From positions 20,333 to 84,332 of the forward strand of contig CAWZYM010000476.1 of assembly GCA_963966185.1 (NCBI GenBank): a stretch of 64,000 nt of DNA, given 5' to 3'. Source of the stretch: Rhabditoides inermis (Eukaryota > Nematoda > Chromadorea > Rhabditida > Rhabditidae). Below the pieces are notes generated by a model. It did not search any database, was not told the origin of the DNA, and was given only the letters and a program-made list of their open reading frames with translations. Shown piece after piece: positions 25,191 to 37,549 of the stretch (the stretch's first letter is position 1; every line of letters starts with the position of its first letter). A program made the position numbers and the translations under genes.

Positions 25191-27466
25191 ATGCTCTTGT
25201 TTGTCTACTGCATCTTTTTCTTTCAATGTGACAAAAACTTTCTAGAGACATTACTATGTTTTCTTCTGTCTACTTCCACCTTTCGTCACCTCTTCCACTC
25301 TTACTACTTACTTTCACATCTGCAGTAATCACTATCACTGCGACTTTCGAAAGACTGTTATGTCTACTCTCCCTTCTCTCTCCTCTTTCTCTCTCCTATC
25401 TTCTCTCTCTCCCCATCTTTCTCTCTCTTGTCTATTCTCACGTCTCCGCATCGGTGACAACAATTTTCTAGAGACAGTACTATGGCACCTTCTGTCTACT
25501 CTTCTACTCTCACGTCTACAGCAGTCACTGCGACTATGGAGAGACAGTTATGTAAAAACTTTTTTAAACAGAAAGTACTAATCTCTTATCTACTGTCTTC
25601 TTTCCCTACTGTCTACTCTCTCACGTTCTGAAAATATAATTTGATCGCCTGTGCTTGCCAATTGACATGTAAGGTGAACTCGATTCTCACCTCACCTCAC
25701 TTCCACTCGACACTGTACTGCATCGAAAAGCGGAATTTCAGGCTGAATATGTACAAAAGTACAGGTAATAAACTCAAAACTTACTTTCAACTGAAAAAAA
25801 TATACAGTACACAGTTCTATATTACGTCTACAATGACTTCGAGAAAAGAAGCCGGCTGGCGCGCCCTAACACGTTGTGCGCACGTGTGAAGGAGTTTGAA
25901 ACATGAGGTTGATTTGATCGTTAGAAAACACTATCTATTGACGTCTAGAAACATTTTACTTAACTTTCAACCTTCAACGTTTCGTTTTGTCAAAGTTATT
26001 CGTTGAAGATAGAAATTTTGTCTTTTTCCACTGACTCAATTCATTCTTGTTATATTTGGACATATTCCTATAAAAAAAGACACAACTGAGTGGATATGGG
26101 TTAGTGATTGCGAATGCCAACTATTCGATATCGATCGGTTGACCTGGCGGCTGGTAGCGAGCAATCCGGTGGGCGCGACCCCAGCAAGTAACGCGCGCTC
26201 AGAAAATGTCTAATACTGTATGAAGACAAAGTCCGATCGATCTGAAACTTTGACAGAAGGGCTTTTTTGCCCATAAAAGCTTAAGTTTACAAATTGGACC
26301 CTCTATCTCGTCTGTACGAAAAGTCGATCATATTCGCCATATTCGGTGACTTTTCAAAAAAGGAAACCAGTTTCTATAATCTATTATACGTAATCTTTCT
26401 TCTGTTCAATTTTCAGAGAAATCTAAGATCATGAATTTTGGGTGCATTTTGGGTACATTCGCTTATTTGGGCATGAAGATGAGGTCACAGGCAGCTGGTA
26501 TCGCGGCTATCGACTTTTTCTAGGTCGATTCACCTACTCTCCAAATTTGGTTCTAATTGAAGTATTTTGAAATTTTTCTCCATAGTTAAGAGATTAGGTG
26601 ATAACTATGATTAGGAGATCGCTATTGACGAGATATTTGGAATTTTGCGTACTGGGGTTTTGAAGAAACTTTTTAGAAGAAGTGAAGTGATAATAATGAT
26701 TTTGAAGAAAGATAACCTTCCGGAAAGAAGGACAGACAGACACCATAGTAAATATTAGTATGCAAGGGGGACTAGCGCTCCGGCGCGCTGTCGCGCGCCT
26801 ACGCACTAGGTATACGAAAAAGAAAATAGAAGAATAGTTCGTCTTGCATGTTTGATAGTTGATTGCTCTCCAATGACTCTTGCGAAGTAACATATACTCT
26901 GCGCCAGAGCGATAGTTTTCGATCTACCTCGCTTGCAGTTCGAAGTACGGTGCCATAACCGTATGTCTCTCTTGTTTTGCGCGCTATTGCCAAGAGCTGA
27001 CTCTCCGTCTTCCTCTGATCTACCCCACCGCGCGCAACTTATTGCGAGCATAGAACTATACACGCAAGGGTTGTAGTTGAAGTGTTCAAGTTCTTCGTAT
27101 TTTGTATTTGTAGCTTGATTTTTGTCTTCTCTCCTACTTCTTTTTCACCTATTTTATGTTTCACAGATGTACACCGCCCCATCTCTTTCTCCTCTACACT
27201 GTTCTGTCTACTCTCCATCCTATCTCCCTCCCCCCGCCCCCCTCTCTCTCTCTCTTTCTCTCTTTCTCTCTCTCTCCCCTCGACACAGTTCTACTTTCCC
27301 CTATCTCTCCTCTCTCTCTTCTCTCTCTACCACTGTCTCCCTATCTCTTTCTCTCTTTCTCTTTCTCTCTCAGTATTATGTTCTCTAGAAACAGTATTAT
27401 ATTCTCTATTGTCTACTCTACTGTCAACTTTCTAGAGACAATACTAATACTACATATGCTCTTGTT

Positions 27467-29057
27467 GCCGTCAACTCGTCAACTCGTTTCCCGCCCCATT
27501 CACACTGGAAGAGGTCAGAAGCGTCCTGCTCTCTATGAAACGGAATGTCTCCCCTGGCCCCGACTACGTGTCAACGGAGATGCTTCTCCACTCGCCAGAC
27601 AGCATGCTCGAGATGATCGTCTCGCTGTTCAACCGCTGTGTGGAGGGTGGAGAAGTGGCGGACGGCATGGCCGACTCGCTCATCACGCTGCTCTTCAAGA
27701 AAGGCGACAGTCAGGATATCGGCAATTACCGACCCGTGGCCGTCTCCTCTCCAATCCTCAAGCTGCTAGTGAAGTGCATCCTGGCCCGCACCCGACCGAC
27801 TCTCGACGACCACCAGCCCCCGGAGCAAGCGGGTTTTCGACCTGGCTACTCGTGCGCCGACCAGATTCTCGCCTGCCGCGAGATGATCTACCGCGCCCAC
27901 CGACACAACCTCCACCTGTACCTCGTCTTCGTTGACTACAAGAAGGCGTACGACAGTGTGGAATTCGAGGACGCGTGGAACTCTCTGCGTGCACACGGAG
28001 TGGACCCGGCGTACATTCGAATGCTGCAGATGGTATACAACACTGGACGAACGAAGGTGCTGGTCCGAGGATCCACTGCTGACATCTCCGTTGGAAAAGG
28101 AGCTCGGCAAGGCTGTCCCTACTCTCCTTTTATCTTCAACAGCGTGCTCGCTGAAGTGTACAGAAGAGTGGAGTTCAACTACAGCGGCGCCGGCTTCGAC
28201 ATCGACGGAAAGAAGCTGACTCATCTCGCCTACGCAGACGACGTGGTTCTGTTCGCCAAGTCGCCAGCCGCGGCGGAGAAGATGCTGAACGAAGTGGCGG
28301 AGCAGAGCAAGAAGTACGGACTGGAAGTGAACAGACAGAAAACAATGGCAATGACCAACGCGCACCAAAAGGACATCTACCTGGGCAACTCGAGGATCGA
28401 GTACGTACGGGAGTTCATCTACCTGGGGAGGCTGCTGAGCTGTGAGAAAGACGACACGGAAGAGGTCACCCGCCGCATCCAGAGGGGATGGGCTGCCTTC
28501 CAACGACACAGACATTTCCTCACTCTACGACGAGCCCCTATGCGACTGCGCCGGAAGGTCTTCCGCGCCGGAGTACTGCCCTGTCTGACCTATGGATGTG
28601 AGAGCTGGAGTCTCACCCAAGACGAGCTTTTTCGACTACGGACAACACAGCGGAAAATGGAACGCCTGATGCTTGGGATTAGCCTGCGAGACCGGATTCG
28701 AAGCAGCACCATTCGGCAGATGACTCGCCTGAGAGATGTCATGCAAGAAGTGAAGCAGAGGAAATGGAAGTTCGCGGAACGTCTCTTCAACGCGGACGGC
28801 TACAGATGGGCGAAGGCGACTGTCAACTGGAAGCCGAAGAAGGCTGCTCGACCAGGCAGACCTTACAAAGAGTGGGAAGATGACTTCACGGACGCTATGC
28901 AACTTCCGAAAAAGAACGATGCTAAGAAGGAATGGCGACGCATCGTCACCGAAGACCGCCGACTATGGACTGATCTATTCTCCCAGCGCTAGTCGACCAC
29001 CTCTCATGCTATATGTACATGAAAATGCGATTCTGGATAAATATTTGATTTGATTTG
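27467..29057 (+). mobile_element. 5'-truncated RTE-type non-LTR retrotransposon (copy 2)
   Basis: Same length (1,591 bp), same 5' truncation point, same GATTTGATTTG tail and same flanking 11-bp duplication (27456-27466 and 29058-29068) as the copy at 23600. A shared truncation point and target site cannot come from two independent insertions, so this is a duplicate made together with its host unit. Confidence 0.9.
27535..28992 (+). CDS. RTE-clade reverse transcriptase (5'-truncated ORF2, copy 2)
   Basis: The 485-residue product is identical to that of the first copy, including the catalytic Asp in FVDYKKAYDS, the YADD box and the C-terminal GRPYKEWEDDF region. The endonuclease domain is again missing. 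Identity with the first copy, while the flanking non-coding DNA shows a few differences, points to a recent duplication or gene conversion. No regulatory sequence is seen upstream; the frame begins at the truncation. Confidence 0.9.
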   Translation: MKRNVSPGPDYVSTEMLLHSPDSMLEMIVSLFNRCVEGGEVADGMADSLITLLFKKGDSQDIGNYRPVAVSSPILKLLVKCILARTRPTLDDHQPPEQAGFRPGYSCADQILACREMIYRAHRHNLHLYLVFVDYKKAYDSVEFEDAWNSLRAHGVDPAYIRMLQMVYNTGRTKVLVRGSTADISVGKGARQGCPYSPFIFNSVLAEVYRRVEFNYSGAGFDIDGKKLTHLAYADDVVLFAKSPAAAEKMLNEVAEQSKKYGLEVNRQKTMAMTNAHQKDIYLGNSRIEYVREFIYLGRLLSCEKDDTEEVTRRIQRGWAAFQRHRHFLTLRRAPMRLRRKVFRAGVLPCLTYGCESWSLTQDELFRLRTTQRKMERLMLGISLRDRIRSSTIRQMTRLRDVMQEVKQRKWKFAERLFNADGYRWAKATVNWKPKKAARPGRPYKEWEDDFTDAMQLPKKNDAKKEWRRIVTEDRRLWTDLFSQR

Positions 29058-30633
29058 ATGCTCTTGTTTGTCTACTGCATCTTTTTCTTTCAATGTGACA
29101 AAAACTTTCTAGAGACATTACTATGTTTTCTTCTGTCTACTTCCACCTTTCGTCACCTCTTCCACTCTTACTTTCACATCTGCAGTAATCACTATCACTG
29201 CGACTTTCGAAAGACTGTTATGTCTACTCTCCCTTCTCTCTCCTCTTTCTCTCTCCTATCTTCTCTCTCTCCCCATCTTTCTCTCTCTTGTCTATTCTCA
29301 CGTCTCCGCATCGGTGACAACAATTTTCTAGAGACAGTACTATGGCACCTTCTGTCTACTCTTCTACTCTCACGTCTACAGCAGTCACTGCGACTATGGA
29401 GAGACAGTTATGTAAAAACTTTTTTAAACAGAAAGTACTAATCTCTTATCTACTGTCTTCTTTCCCTACTGTCTACTCTCTCACGTTCTGAAAATATAAT
29501 TTGATCGCCTGTGCTTGCCAATTGACATGTAAGGTGAACTCGATTCTCACCTCACCTCACTTCCACTCGACACTGTACTGCATCGAAAAGCGGAATTTCA
29601 GGCTGAATATGTACAAAAGTACAGGTAATAAACTCAAAACTTACTTTCAACTGAAAAAAAATATACAGTACACAGTTCTATATTACGTCTACAATGACTT
29701 CGAGAAAAGAAGCCGGCTGGCGCGCCCTAACACGTTGTGCGCACGTGTGAAGGAGTTTGAAACATGAGGTTGATTTGATCGTTAGAAAACACTATCTATT
29801 GACGTCTAGAAACATTTTACTTAACTTTCAACCTTCAACGTTTCGTTTTGTCAAAGTTATTCGTTGAAGATAGAAATTTTGTCTTTTTCCACTGACTCAA
29901 TTCATTCTTGTTATATTTGGACATATTCCTATAAAAAAAGACACAACTGAGTGGATATGGGTTAGTGATTGCGAATGCCAACTATTCGATATCGATCGGT
30001 TGACCTGGCGGCTGGTAGCGAGCAATCCGGTGGGCGCGACCCCAGCAAGTAACGCGCGCTCAGAAAATGTCTAATACTGTATGAAGACAAAGTCCGATCG
30101 ATCTGAAACTTTGACAGAAGGGCTTTTTTGCCCATAAAAGCTTAAGTTTACAAATTGGACCCTCTATCTCGTCTGTACGAAAAGTCGATCATATTCGCCA
30201 TATTCGGTGACTTTTCAAAAAAGGAAACCAGTTTCTATAATCTATCATACGTAATCTTTCTTCTGTTCAATTTTCAGAGAAATCTAAGATCATGAATTTT
30301 GGGTGCATTTTGGGTACATTCGCTTATTTGGGCATGAAGATGAGGTCACAGGCAGCTGGTATCGCGGCTATCGACTTTTTCTAGGTCGATTCACCTACTC
30401 TCCAAATTTGGTTCTAATTGAAGTATTTTGAAATTTTTCTCCATAGTTAAGAGATTAGGTGATAACTATGATTAGGAGATCGCTATTGACGAGATATTTG
30501 GAATTTTGCGTACTGGGGTTTTGAAGAAACTTTTTAGAAGAAGTGAAGTGATAATAATGATTTTGAAGAAAGATAACCTTCCGGAAAGAAGGACAGACAG
30601 ACACCATAGTAAATATTAGTATGCAAGGGGGAA

Positions 30634-30948
30634 CTAGCGCTCCGGCGCGCTGCCGCGCGCCTCCGCACTAGGTATACAAAAATAGAAAAAATAGAAGAAT
30701 AGTTCGTCTTGCATGTTTGATAGTTGATTGCTCTCTAATGACTCTTGCGAAGATACATACACGCAAGGGGTTGTAGTTGAAGTGTTAAAGTTCTATGTAT
30801 TTTGTATATGTAGCTTAATTTTTGTCTTTTCTAACTATATCTTCTACTTCTTTTTCACTTATTTTATGTTTCACAGATGTACACCGCCCCATCTCTTTCT
30901 TCTCTACACTGTTCTGTCTACTTTCCATCCTATCTCCCTCCTCCTCCC

Positions 30949-30997
<49 letters not shown>

Positions 30998-32736
30998 TCG
31001 ACACAGTTCTACTCTTCCCTTTCTCTCCTCTCTCTCTCTTCTCCCTCTCCCACTGTCTCGCTATCTCTTTCTCTCTTTCTCTTTCTCTCAGTATTATATT
31101 CTCTAGAAACAGTATTATATTCTCTATTGTCTACTGTCAACTTTCTAGAAACAATACTACTTAATACTATGTTCTTGTTTGTCTACTGCATCTTTTTCTT
31201 CTACTGTGACAACAACTTTCTAGAGACATTACTATGTTTTCTTCTGTCTACTTCCACCTCTCGTCACCTCTTCCCCTCTCACTCTCACATCTGCAGTAAT
31301 CACTATAACTGCGACTTTCGAGAGACAGTTATGTCTACTCTCCCTTCTCTCTCCTCTTTTCTCTCTCTCATTCTCTCTTTCTTGTATACTTTCTCGTCCC
31401 CGCTGCGGTGACAACAACTTTCTAGAGACAGTACTATGGTACCTTCTGTCTACTCTCCTATTCTCACATCTGCAGTAGTCACTGCGACTTTCGAGAGACA
31501 GTTATTTAAAAAACAATCAATTCTAACAGAAAGTACTACTCTCTTCTCTACTGTCTTCTCTCCCTGCTGTCTACACTCTCACGTTCTAAAAATATAATTT
31601 GACCGCCTGTGCTTGCCAAATGACATGTATAAGGTGAACTCGATTCTCACCTCACCTCACTTCCACTCGACACTGTACTGCATCGAAAAGCGGAATTTCA
31701 GGCTGAATATGTACAAGAGTACAAGTAATAAACTCAAAACTTAGTTTCAACTGAAAAAAGAAGCAGTACATACATAGTTCTATATTACGTCTACAATGAC
31801 TTCGAAAAAAGAAGCCGGCTGGCGCGCTCTAACACGTTGTGCGCACGTGTGAAGGAGTTCGAAACAGTTTGAGGTTGATTTGATCGTTAGAAAGCACTAT
31901 CTATTGACGTCTCGAAACAATTTACTTGACTCTTAACCTTCAACTTTTCGTTTTGTAAAAGTTATTCGTTGAAGATTTTGTCTTTTTCAACTGACTTAAT
32001 CCATTATTGTTATATTTAGACATATTCCTATCAAAAAAGACACAACTGAGTGGATATGGGTCAGTGATTGCGAATGCCAACTATTCGATATCGATCGGTT
32101 GACCTGGCGGCTGGTAGCGAGCAATCCGGTGGGCGCGACCCCAGCAAGTAACGCGCGGTCAGAAAGTGTCTAATACTGTATGAAGACAAAGTCCGATCGA
32201 TCTGAAACTTTGACAGAAGGGCTTTTTTGCCCATAGAAGCTTAAGTTTACAAATTGGACCCTCTATCTCGTCTGTACGAAAAGTCGATCATATTCGCCAT
32301 ATTTGGTGACTTTTCAAAAAAGGAAACCAATTTTTATAATCTATTATACGTAATCTTTCTTCTATTCAATTTTTATAGAAATCGAAGATCATGAATTTTG
32401 GGTGCATTTTGGGTACATTCGCCTATTTGGGCATGAAAATGAGGTCACAGGCAGCTGGTATCGCGGCTATCGACTTTTTCTAGGTCGATTCACCTACTCT
32501 CCAAATTTGGTTCTAATTGAAGTATTTTGAAATTTTTCTCCATAGTTAAGAGATTAGGTGATAACTATGATTAGGAGATCGCTATTGACGAGATATTTGG
32601 AATTTTGCGTTCTCAGGTATTGAAGAAACTTTCTGGAAAAAAATGAGTAGTTAGAGTAGACTTTGAAAAGAGATATCTCTCCGGAAGGACGGACAGACAG
32701 ACAGACACCATAGTAAATATTAGTATGAAAGGGGGA
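30634..32736 (-). mobile_element. Helitron-like unit R4 (2,103 bp, without RTE)
   Basis: This unit has the CTAG/hairpin start (loop GGCA on the minus strand), CT-rich tract (about 30950-30990), TTTCTAGAGACA motifs, tRNA-like segment near 32100 and CAGACAGACACCATAG/TC end. It lacks both the RTE and the extra 165 bp, like R1. Its TC end directly abuts the CTAG of the next element at 32737. No gene is seen. Confidence 0.65.
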
Positions 32737-33005
32737 CTAGCGCGCTTCGCGCGCTAGAAATATAAGTATAAAAAATAGGAAAAAATTATCTATCGATTGA
32801 TGTATAGATTGACTTGATATGTGCTCTGGAAGTGCTATTAGGATCTGTGCTAGAAGTGCTGTTATCAGAGATGATTGATCTTTATTCATATCCTTATTTA
32901 TAATCTACAGTATTATCAAATATTCAGGAAGTGTCACAGTCTATTAGTAGTTCGTTGACAGTTACTGATTTTCTACAGATATTATTTTTTACTATAGAAG
33001 GCCAT
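32737..33005 (-). repeat. Module X1 (CTAG-ended hairpin plus ~250 bp AT-rich body)
   Basis: It begins with the palindrome CTAGCGCGC-TTC-GCGCGCTAG and continues with an AT-rich body containing TTGACTTGATATGTGCTCTG. A second, diverged copy starts at 35317. It is the 3' end of element E5 on the minus strand. Confidence 0.7.
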
Positions 33006-34171
33006 ACGGCACGTTACGCGCGCCTACGCGGTAAAAGCCGATCAGTATACCAGTAATAATAAATAACAACAATATGTTGATTTCTGTTACTGATATGCAT
33101 TCTCTCCAACTCTCTTATCTTTCACTCTCTCGTATGCACATAGAAGGCGGTCCGGCACGCTCCGCGCGCCTCCGCGGTAAAAGCCTATCAGTAGATCAGT
33201 AATATAAATAATAATATTTTGATCACTGATACTGATATGCATTCTCTCCTACTCTTTTTCACTCTCTCGTATTCGCATAGATAGTCGCTCCGGCACGCTC
33301 CGCGCGCCTCCGCGGTCAAATCTTATCAGTAGAGCAGTCAATTAAATAATAATATATTGATCACTGATTCTGATATGTATTTTCTCCTACTCTCTGGTCT
33401 TTCACTCTCTCGTATGCACATATAGGACGCTCTGGCAAACTTCGCGCGCCTCCGCGGTCAAAGCCGATCAGTAGATCAGTAATAATTAAATATATTATAC
33501 ACTGCTACTGATATGCACTTTTTCCGACTCTCCGATCTTTTAATCTTTCGTATGCACATAGAGGGCGCTTCGGCACGCTTCGCGCGCTTCCGCGGTCAAA
33601 GCCGATCAATAGATCAGTAATTATAATAAAACATTGATCACTGATCAAAGCCGATCAGTATATCAGTAATTATAATAAAACATTGATCACTGATACTGAT
33701 ATGCATTTTCTCCGACTCTCTGATTTTTTACTCTTTCGTATGCACATAGAAGGCGCTCCGGCACGCTTCGCGCGCCTCCGCGGTCAAAGCCGATCAGTAT
33801 ATCAGTAATTATAATAAAACATTGATCACTGATACTGATATGCCTTATTTCCTACTCTCTGATCTTTTACTCTTTCGTATGGACATAAAAGGCGCTCCGG
33901 CACGCTTCGCGCGCCTTCGCGGTCAAAGCCGATTAATAGATCAGCAATTATAATAATATATTGATCACTGCTACTGATATGCATTTTCTCCGACTCTCTG
34001 ATTTTTTACTCTTTCGTATGCACATAGAAGGCGCTCCGGCACGCTTCGCGCGCCTGCGCGGTCAAAGCCGATCCGTAGATCAGTAATTATAAAAAAAAAC
34101 ATTGATCACTGATACCGATATGCATTCTCTCCTACTCTCTGATCTTTTACTCTCTCGTATGCACTCAGAGT
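33006..34171. repeat. Minisatellite B, block 1 (about 150-bp monomers)
   Basis: About eight degenerate monomers, each opening with a GC-rich imperfect hairpin (type GCTCCGGCACGCTTCGCGCG, then CCTCCGCGG), followed by ATCAGTAGATCAGTAA, TTGATCACTGATACTGATAT, TTTCTCCGACTCTCTGATC and CTCTCGTATGCACATAG. One short internal duplication occurs near 33640. No gene is seen. Confidence 0.85.
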
Positions 34172-34365
34172 GCGCTCCGGCACACTCCGCGGTAAAAGCC
34201 TATCAGAAGCTGGTTGAAAATTATTATTTATTATAGTTCCAAGTATAATTTATAGTTATCACTGGTCTAATATTATAAAATATAAGAGAGAGATAGAGAG
34301 AGGGAGAGAGGGAGAGAGGGAGAGAGAGAGATAGGGAGAGAGGGAGAGAAAGAGAGAGAGAGACG

Positions 34366-34407
<42 letters not shown>

Positions 34408-35316
34408 GAAAAAGAGAGGGATGAGAAAAGAACTTGGATGAGAAAAGGAGGTTACATAGTATTTCGCCTCGCCTCACTTCCCTGATTGAATATAGAATGT
34501 CGTTAGTGCATACAGTTATATTTGTATTGTATTTGCTCAGAATATAGAATTTGCACAGTTTGTGGAGTGTGGTAAGCTGTTTCGTAGTGCACGGTGATGT
34601 TTTCGCTCATTTGCACAGTTTACTGTCTCTTTCTCTGGCATCAGACAGACTGGCAGCTGGCGCACTCTCACCTCGCCACACTCTCTCGTCGCGGGGCAAT
34701 AAAACGACGTCGATTAGAGGAATTTTATTGATAGCGGGCGTCAGAGGTCACAAAAAGATGCAAATTTTGGTAGAAGTGTAGTGGCCACCTATATACATGT
34801 TGTAGTGAAGGGAGACCTTACACGATTGCCTAGTTTTCTTGAACAGCCCGCGACAACTGTTTGGTGTCGCCTCGCCTCGACTAAATCACTTTGTGAAAGG
34901 AAACCAGGAGGAGTTATAAAAAGATTACGGGCAGATTTGTAGGTGAGGGAGTGTAGAGGAGTGACGTCGAAACCGTTTCTCGAAAGATGAAGTCTGCGAT
35001 TCGCAGTACTCGTTCTTGTAAGGTCTACTCGCCGCAGCCGATTCGTCAGTGACCCGTCTCCTCGCCTCACACACTATTTCGCCTCTTTTCTGTCTGACTC
35101 TCTCGGATCACGCGCTGTTTCGTCGGACCTTCTTGAGCTCATAGCTCCGCGGATATGAGAAATAAAGATCTGAAAATTGGAATCCTGCATCTCGGGACCG
35201 AGACCATCGGATCGATGTCACGTTTGGCTAGATAGGAGTAGTGGCTGGCGCGGCAGAGCGATGGACGGACGGAAACCATAGGGCATTTTGCACATACAGG
35301 CGCAGCGGCGCTGCGA
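34172..35316 (-). repeat. Module Y1 (~1.1 kb)
   Basis: It opens with CTCCGGCACACTCCGCGG and AGCTGGTTGA, holds a long GA-rich run (about 34284-34415), then a conserved non-coding body including GGTAGAAGTGTAGTGGCCAC, and ends in the ACGGAAACCATAGGGCATTT region. Three copies are present in the window. The open frame at 34789-35070 on the minus strand is only partly kept in the other copies and is not taken as a gene. Confidence 0.8.
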
Positions 35317-35590
35317 CTAGCGCGCTTCGCGCGCTAGAAATATAGGTAGAAAATAGAGGAGAAAATTATCTATCGAATGATATATTGATTGACTTGATAT
35401 GTGCTCTGGAAGTGCCATTAGGAGCTGTGCTAGAAGTGCTGTTGTCAGAGCCTTTAAAAATGAGTGATCTTTATTTTTTTTCTTGATTTTGAAATACAGT
35501 ATTATCAAATGTTCGAACAGTGTCAATGTCTAACAGTATCTGGTTGATAATTTTTTGATTCTCGACTGATGTTATCTTACCTATGCTCAT
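35317..35590 (-). repeat. Module X2
   Basis: Second copy of module X: identical terminal palindrome CTAGCGCGC-TTC-GCGCGCTAG, then a body clearly alignable with X1 but with many substitutions (TTGACTTGATATGTGCTCTG is conserved). Confidence 0.7.
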
Positions 35591-35675
35591 ATAAGGCGCT
35601 CCGGGATGCAGCCGAAGACTATCGGTATATGAGTGATAACTATGTCATAACTAAACTACACTTTCCGTTTCTCCG

Positions 35676-35746
<71 letters not shown>

Positions 35747-35890
35747 TCTAGAAGGCGCTCCGGCACGCTACCGCGTGCCTCCGCGGTCAAAGCCTATCAG
35801 TAGATCAAAAATAATAATATATTGATCACTGATACTGTTTTGCATTTTCTCCGACTCTCTGATATTTCACTCTCTCGTATGCACATAGGA
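35591..35890. repeat. Minisatellite B, block 2, with a CT microsatellite
   Basis: About two degenerate B monomers. One contains a pure CT run at about 35677-35744, where other monomers have the TTTCTCCGACTCTCTG segment. No gene is seen. Confidence 0.75.
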
Positions 35891-37549
35891 GGCGCTCCGG
35901 CACGTTCCGCGCGCCTCCGCGGTCAAAATCTATCAGTAGCTGGTTGACAATGATTAGTTATCACGGATCTAAGATTATAAAAACTCTACTTTCGCCTTTG
36001 ATCACAGACAGCCGCTCCGCGCGCCTCAGTGGTCAAATTCTATCAGTAGCTGGTTGACAATGATTAGTTATCACGAATCTAATATTATAAAATCTCTACT
36101 CTCGCCTTTGATCACAAACAGCCGCTCCGCGCGCCTCAGCGGTCAAATTCTATCAGTAGCTGGTTGACAATGATTAGTTATCACGGATCTATTATTATAA
36201 AACATCTACTCTTGCCTTTGATCACAAACAGCCGCTCCGCGCGCCTTAGCGGTCAAATTCTATCAGTAGCTGGTTGACAATGATTAGTTATCACGGACCT
36301 AATTCTATAAAATATCTACTCTCGCCTTTGATCACAGACAGCCGCTCCGCGCGCCTCAGCGGTCAAATTTTATCAGTAGCTGGTTGACAATGATTAGTTA
36401 TCACGGATCTAATATTATAAATCTCTACTCTCGCCTTTGATCACAGACAGCCGCTCCGCGCGCCTTAGCGGTCAAATTCTATCAGTAGCTGGTTGACAAT
36501 GATTAGTTATTACGGAATTAATATTATAAAATATCTACTCTCGCCTTTGATCACAGACAGCCGCTCCGCGCGCCTCAGCGGTCAAATTCTATCAGTAACT
36601 GGTTGACAATGGTTATTTATCACGGATATAATATTATAAAATATCTACTCTCGCCTTTGATCACAGACAGCCGCTCAGCGCGCCTCAGCGGTTAAGTTCT
36701 ATCAGTAGCTGGTTGACAATGATTAGTTATCACGGATCTAATATTATGAAATATCTACTCTCGCCTTTGATCACAGACAGCCGCTCCGCGCGCCTTAGCG
36801 GTCAAATTCTATCAGTAGCTGGTTGACAATGATTAGTTATCACGGATCTAATATTATAAAATATCTACTCTCGCCTTTGATCACAGACAGCCGCTCCGCG
36901 CGCCTTAGCGGTCAAGTTCTATCAGTAGCTGGTTGACAATGATTAGTTATCACGGATCTAATATTATAAAATATCTACTCTCGCCTTTGATCACAGACAG
37001 TCGCTCCGCGCGCCTTAGCGGTCAAATTCTATCAGTAGCTGGTTGACAATGATTAGTTATCACGGATCTAATATTATAAAATATCTACTCTCGCCTTTGA
37101 TCACAGACAGCCGCTCCGCGCGCCTCAGCGGTAAAGTTCTATCAGTAGCTGGTTGACAATGATTAGTTATCACGGATCTAATATTATAAAATATCTACTC
37201 TCGCCTTTGATCACAGACAGCCGCTCCGCGCGCCTTAGCGGTCAAATTCTATCAGTAGCTGGTTGACAATGATTAGTTATCACGGATCTAATATTATAAA
37301 ATATCTACTCTCGCCTTTGATCACAGACAGCCGCTCCGCGCGCCTTAGCGGTCAAGTTCTATCAGTAGCTGGTTGACAATGATTAGTTATCACGGATCTA
37401 ATATTATAAAATATCTACTCTCGCCTTTGATCACAGACAGCCGCTCCGCGCGCCTCAGCGGTCAAATCCTATCAGTAGCTGGTTGACAATGATTAATTAT
37501 CACGGATCTAATATTATAAAACATCTACTCTCGCCTACGATCATAGACA
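35891..37549. repeat. Minisatellite C (15 monomers of ~110 bp)
   Basis: GC-rich heads (GCCGCTCCGCGCGCC) recur at 36012, 36121, 36231, 36341, 36450, 36560 and on to 37440, spaced 109-110 bp; the first monomer, at 35891, is 121 bp. Each head is followed by TATCAGTAGCTGGTTGACAA, ATCACGGATCTAATATTATA and CTCGCCTTTGATCACAGACA. The AGCTGGTTGACAA and CTAATATTATAAAAT portions are also found at the matching end of module Y, so C looks like an amplified, shortened Y end. Monomers 36780-37440 are nearly identical. Confidence 0.9.

Larger units (their letters stand above)
22902..26771 (-). mobile_element. Helitron-like unit R2 (3,870 bp) carrying an RTE insertion
   Basis: This unit has the same CTAG/hairpin start and the same GTCTGTCTG/TC end as R1. 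It is longer because it carries a 1,591-bp RTE retrotransposon (23600-25190) and an extra segment of about 165 bp (about 23026-23190) that R1 and R4 lack. Outside those, it follows R1 from end to end, including the CT-rich tracts, the CTTTCTAGAGACA motifs, the tRNA-like segment and the CAGACAGACACCATAG end. Besides the reverse transcriptase of the inserted RTE, no gene is seen. Confidence 0.65.
26772..30633 (-). mobile_element. Helitron-like unit R3 (3,862 bp) carrying the same RTE insertion
   Basis: It is a near-copy of R2, with the RTE at the same site, the same 11-bp target duplication and the same extra ~165-bp segment (about 26896-27062). A few differences exist outside the RTE, such as a 7-bp difference in the TTACTACTTAC stretch of R2 and CCAATGACTC for CTAATGACTC. 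One additional A separates its end from the CTAG of R4. R2 and R3 therefore arose by tandem duplication of an already-interrupted unit. Confidence 0.65.
32737..35316 (-). mobile_element. Helitron-like element E5 (2,580 bp): Y module, minisatellite B, X module
   Basis: On the minus strand the element starts TCGCAGCGCCGCTGCG, a short palindrome after TC, continues through ATGTGCAAAATGCCC and CTATGGTTTCCGTCCGTCC, and ends with the 21-bp perfect hairpin whose arms are CTAGCGCGC/GCGCGCTAG, so CTAG is the 3' end. The 5' end resembles that of the R units (TC, then CTATGG and repeated GTC(C/T)G), so the two families are related at their ends although their bodies differ. No coding frame is recognised. 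Confidence 0.6.

Noticed and set aside
20746..32736. Interpretation of the R units as LTR retrotransposons or as a plain satellite
   Set aside because: No direct terminal repeats within a unit, no target duplication at the block edges, and TC/CTAG termini with a 3' hairpin fit Helitron-type elements better.
34789..35070. Minus-strand frame in module Y (also 39731-39979)
   Set aside because: It is partly shared between Y copies, but length and start differ, Y3 lacks it, and no domain is recognised. Conservation is explained by the shared non-coding module.
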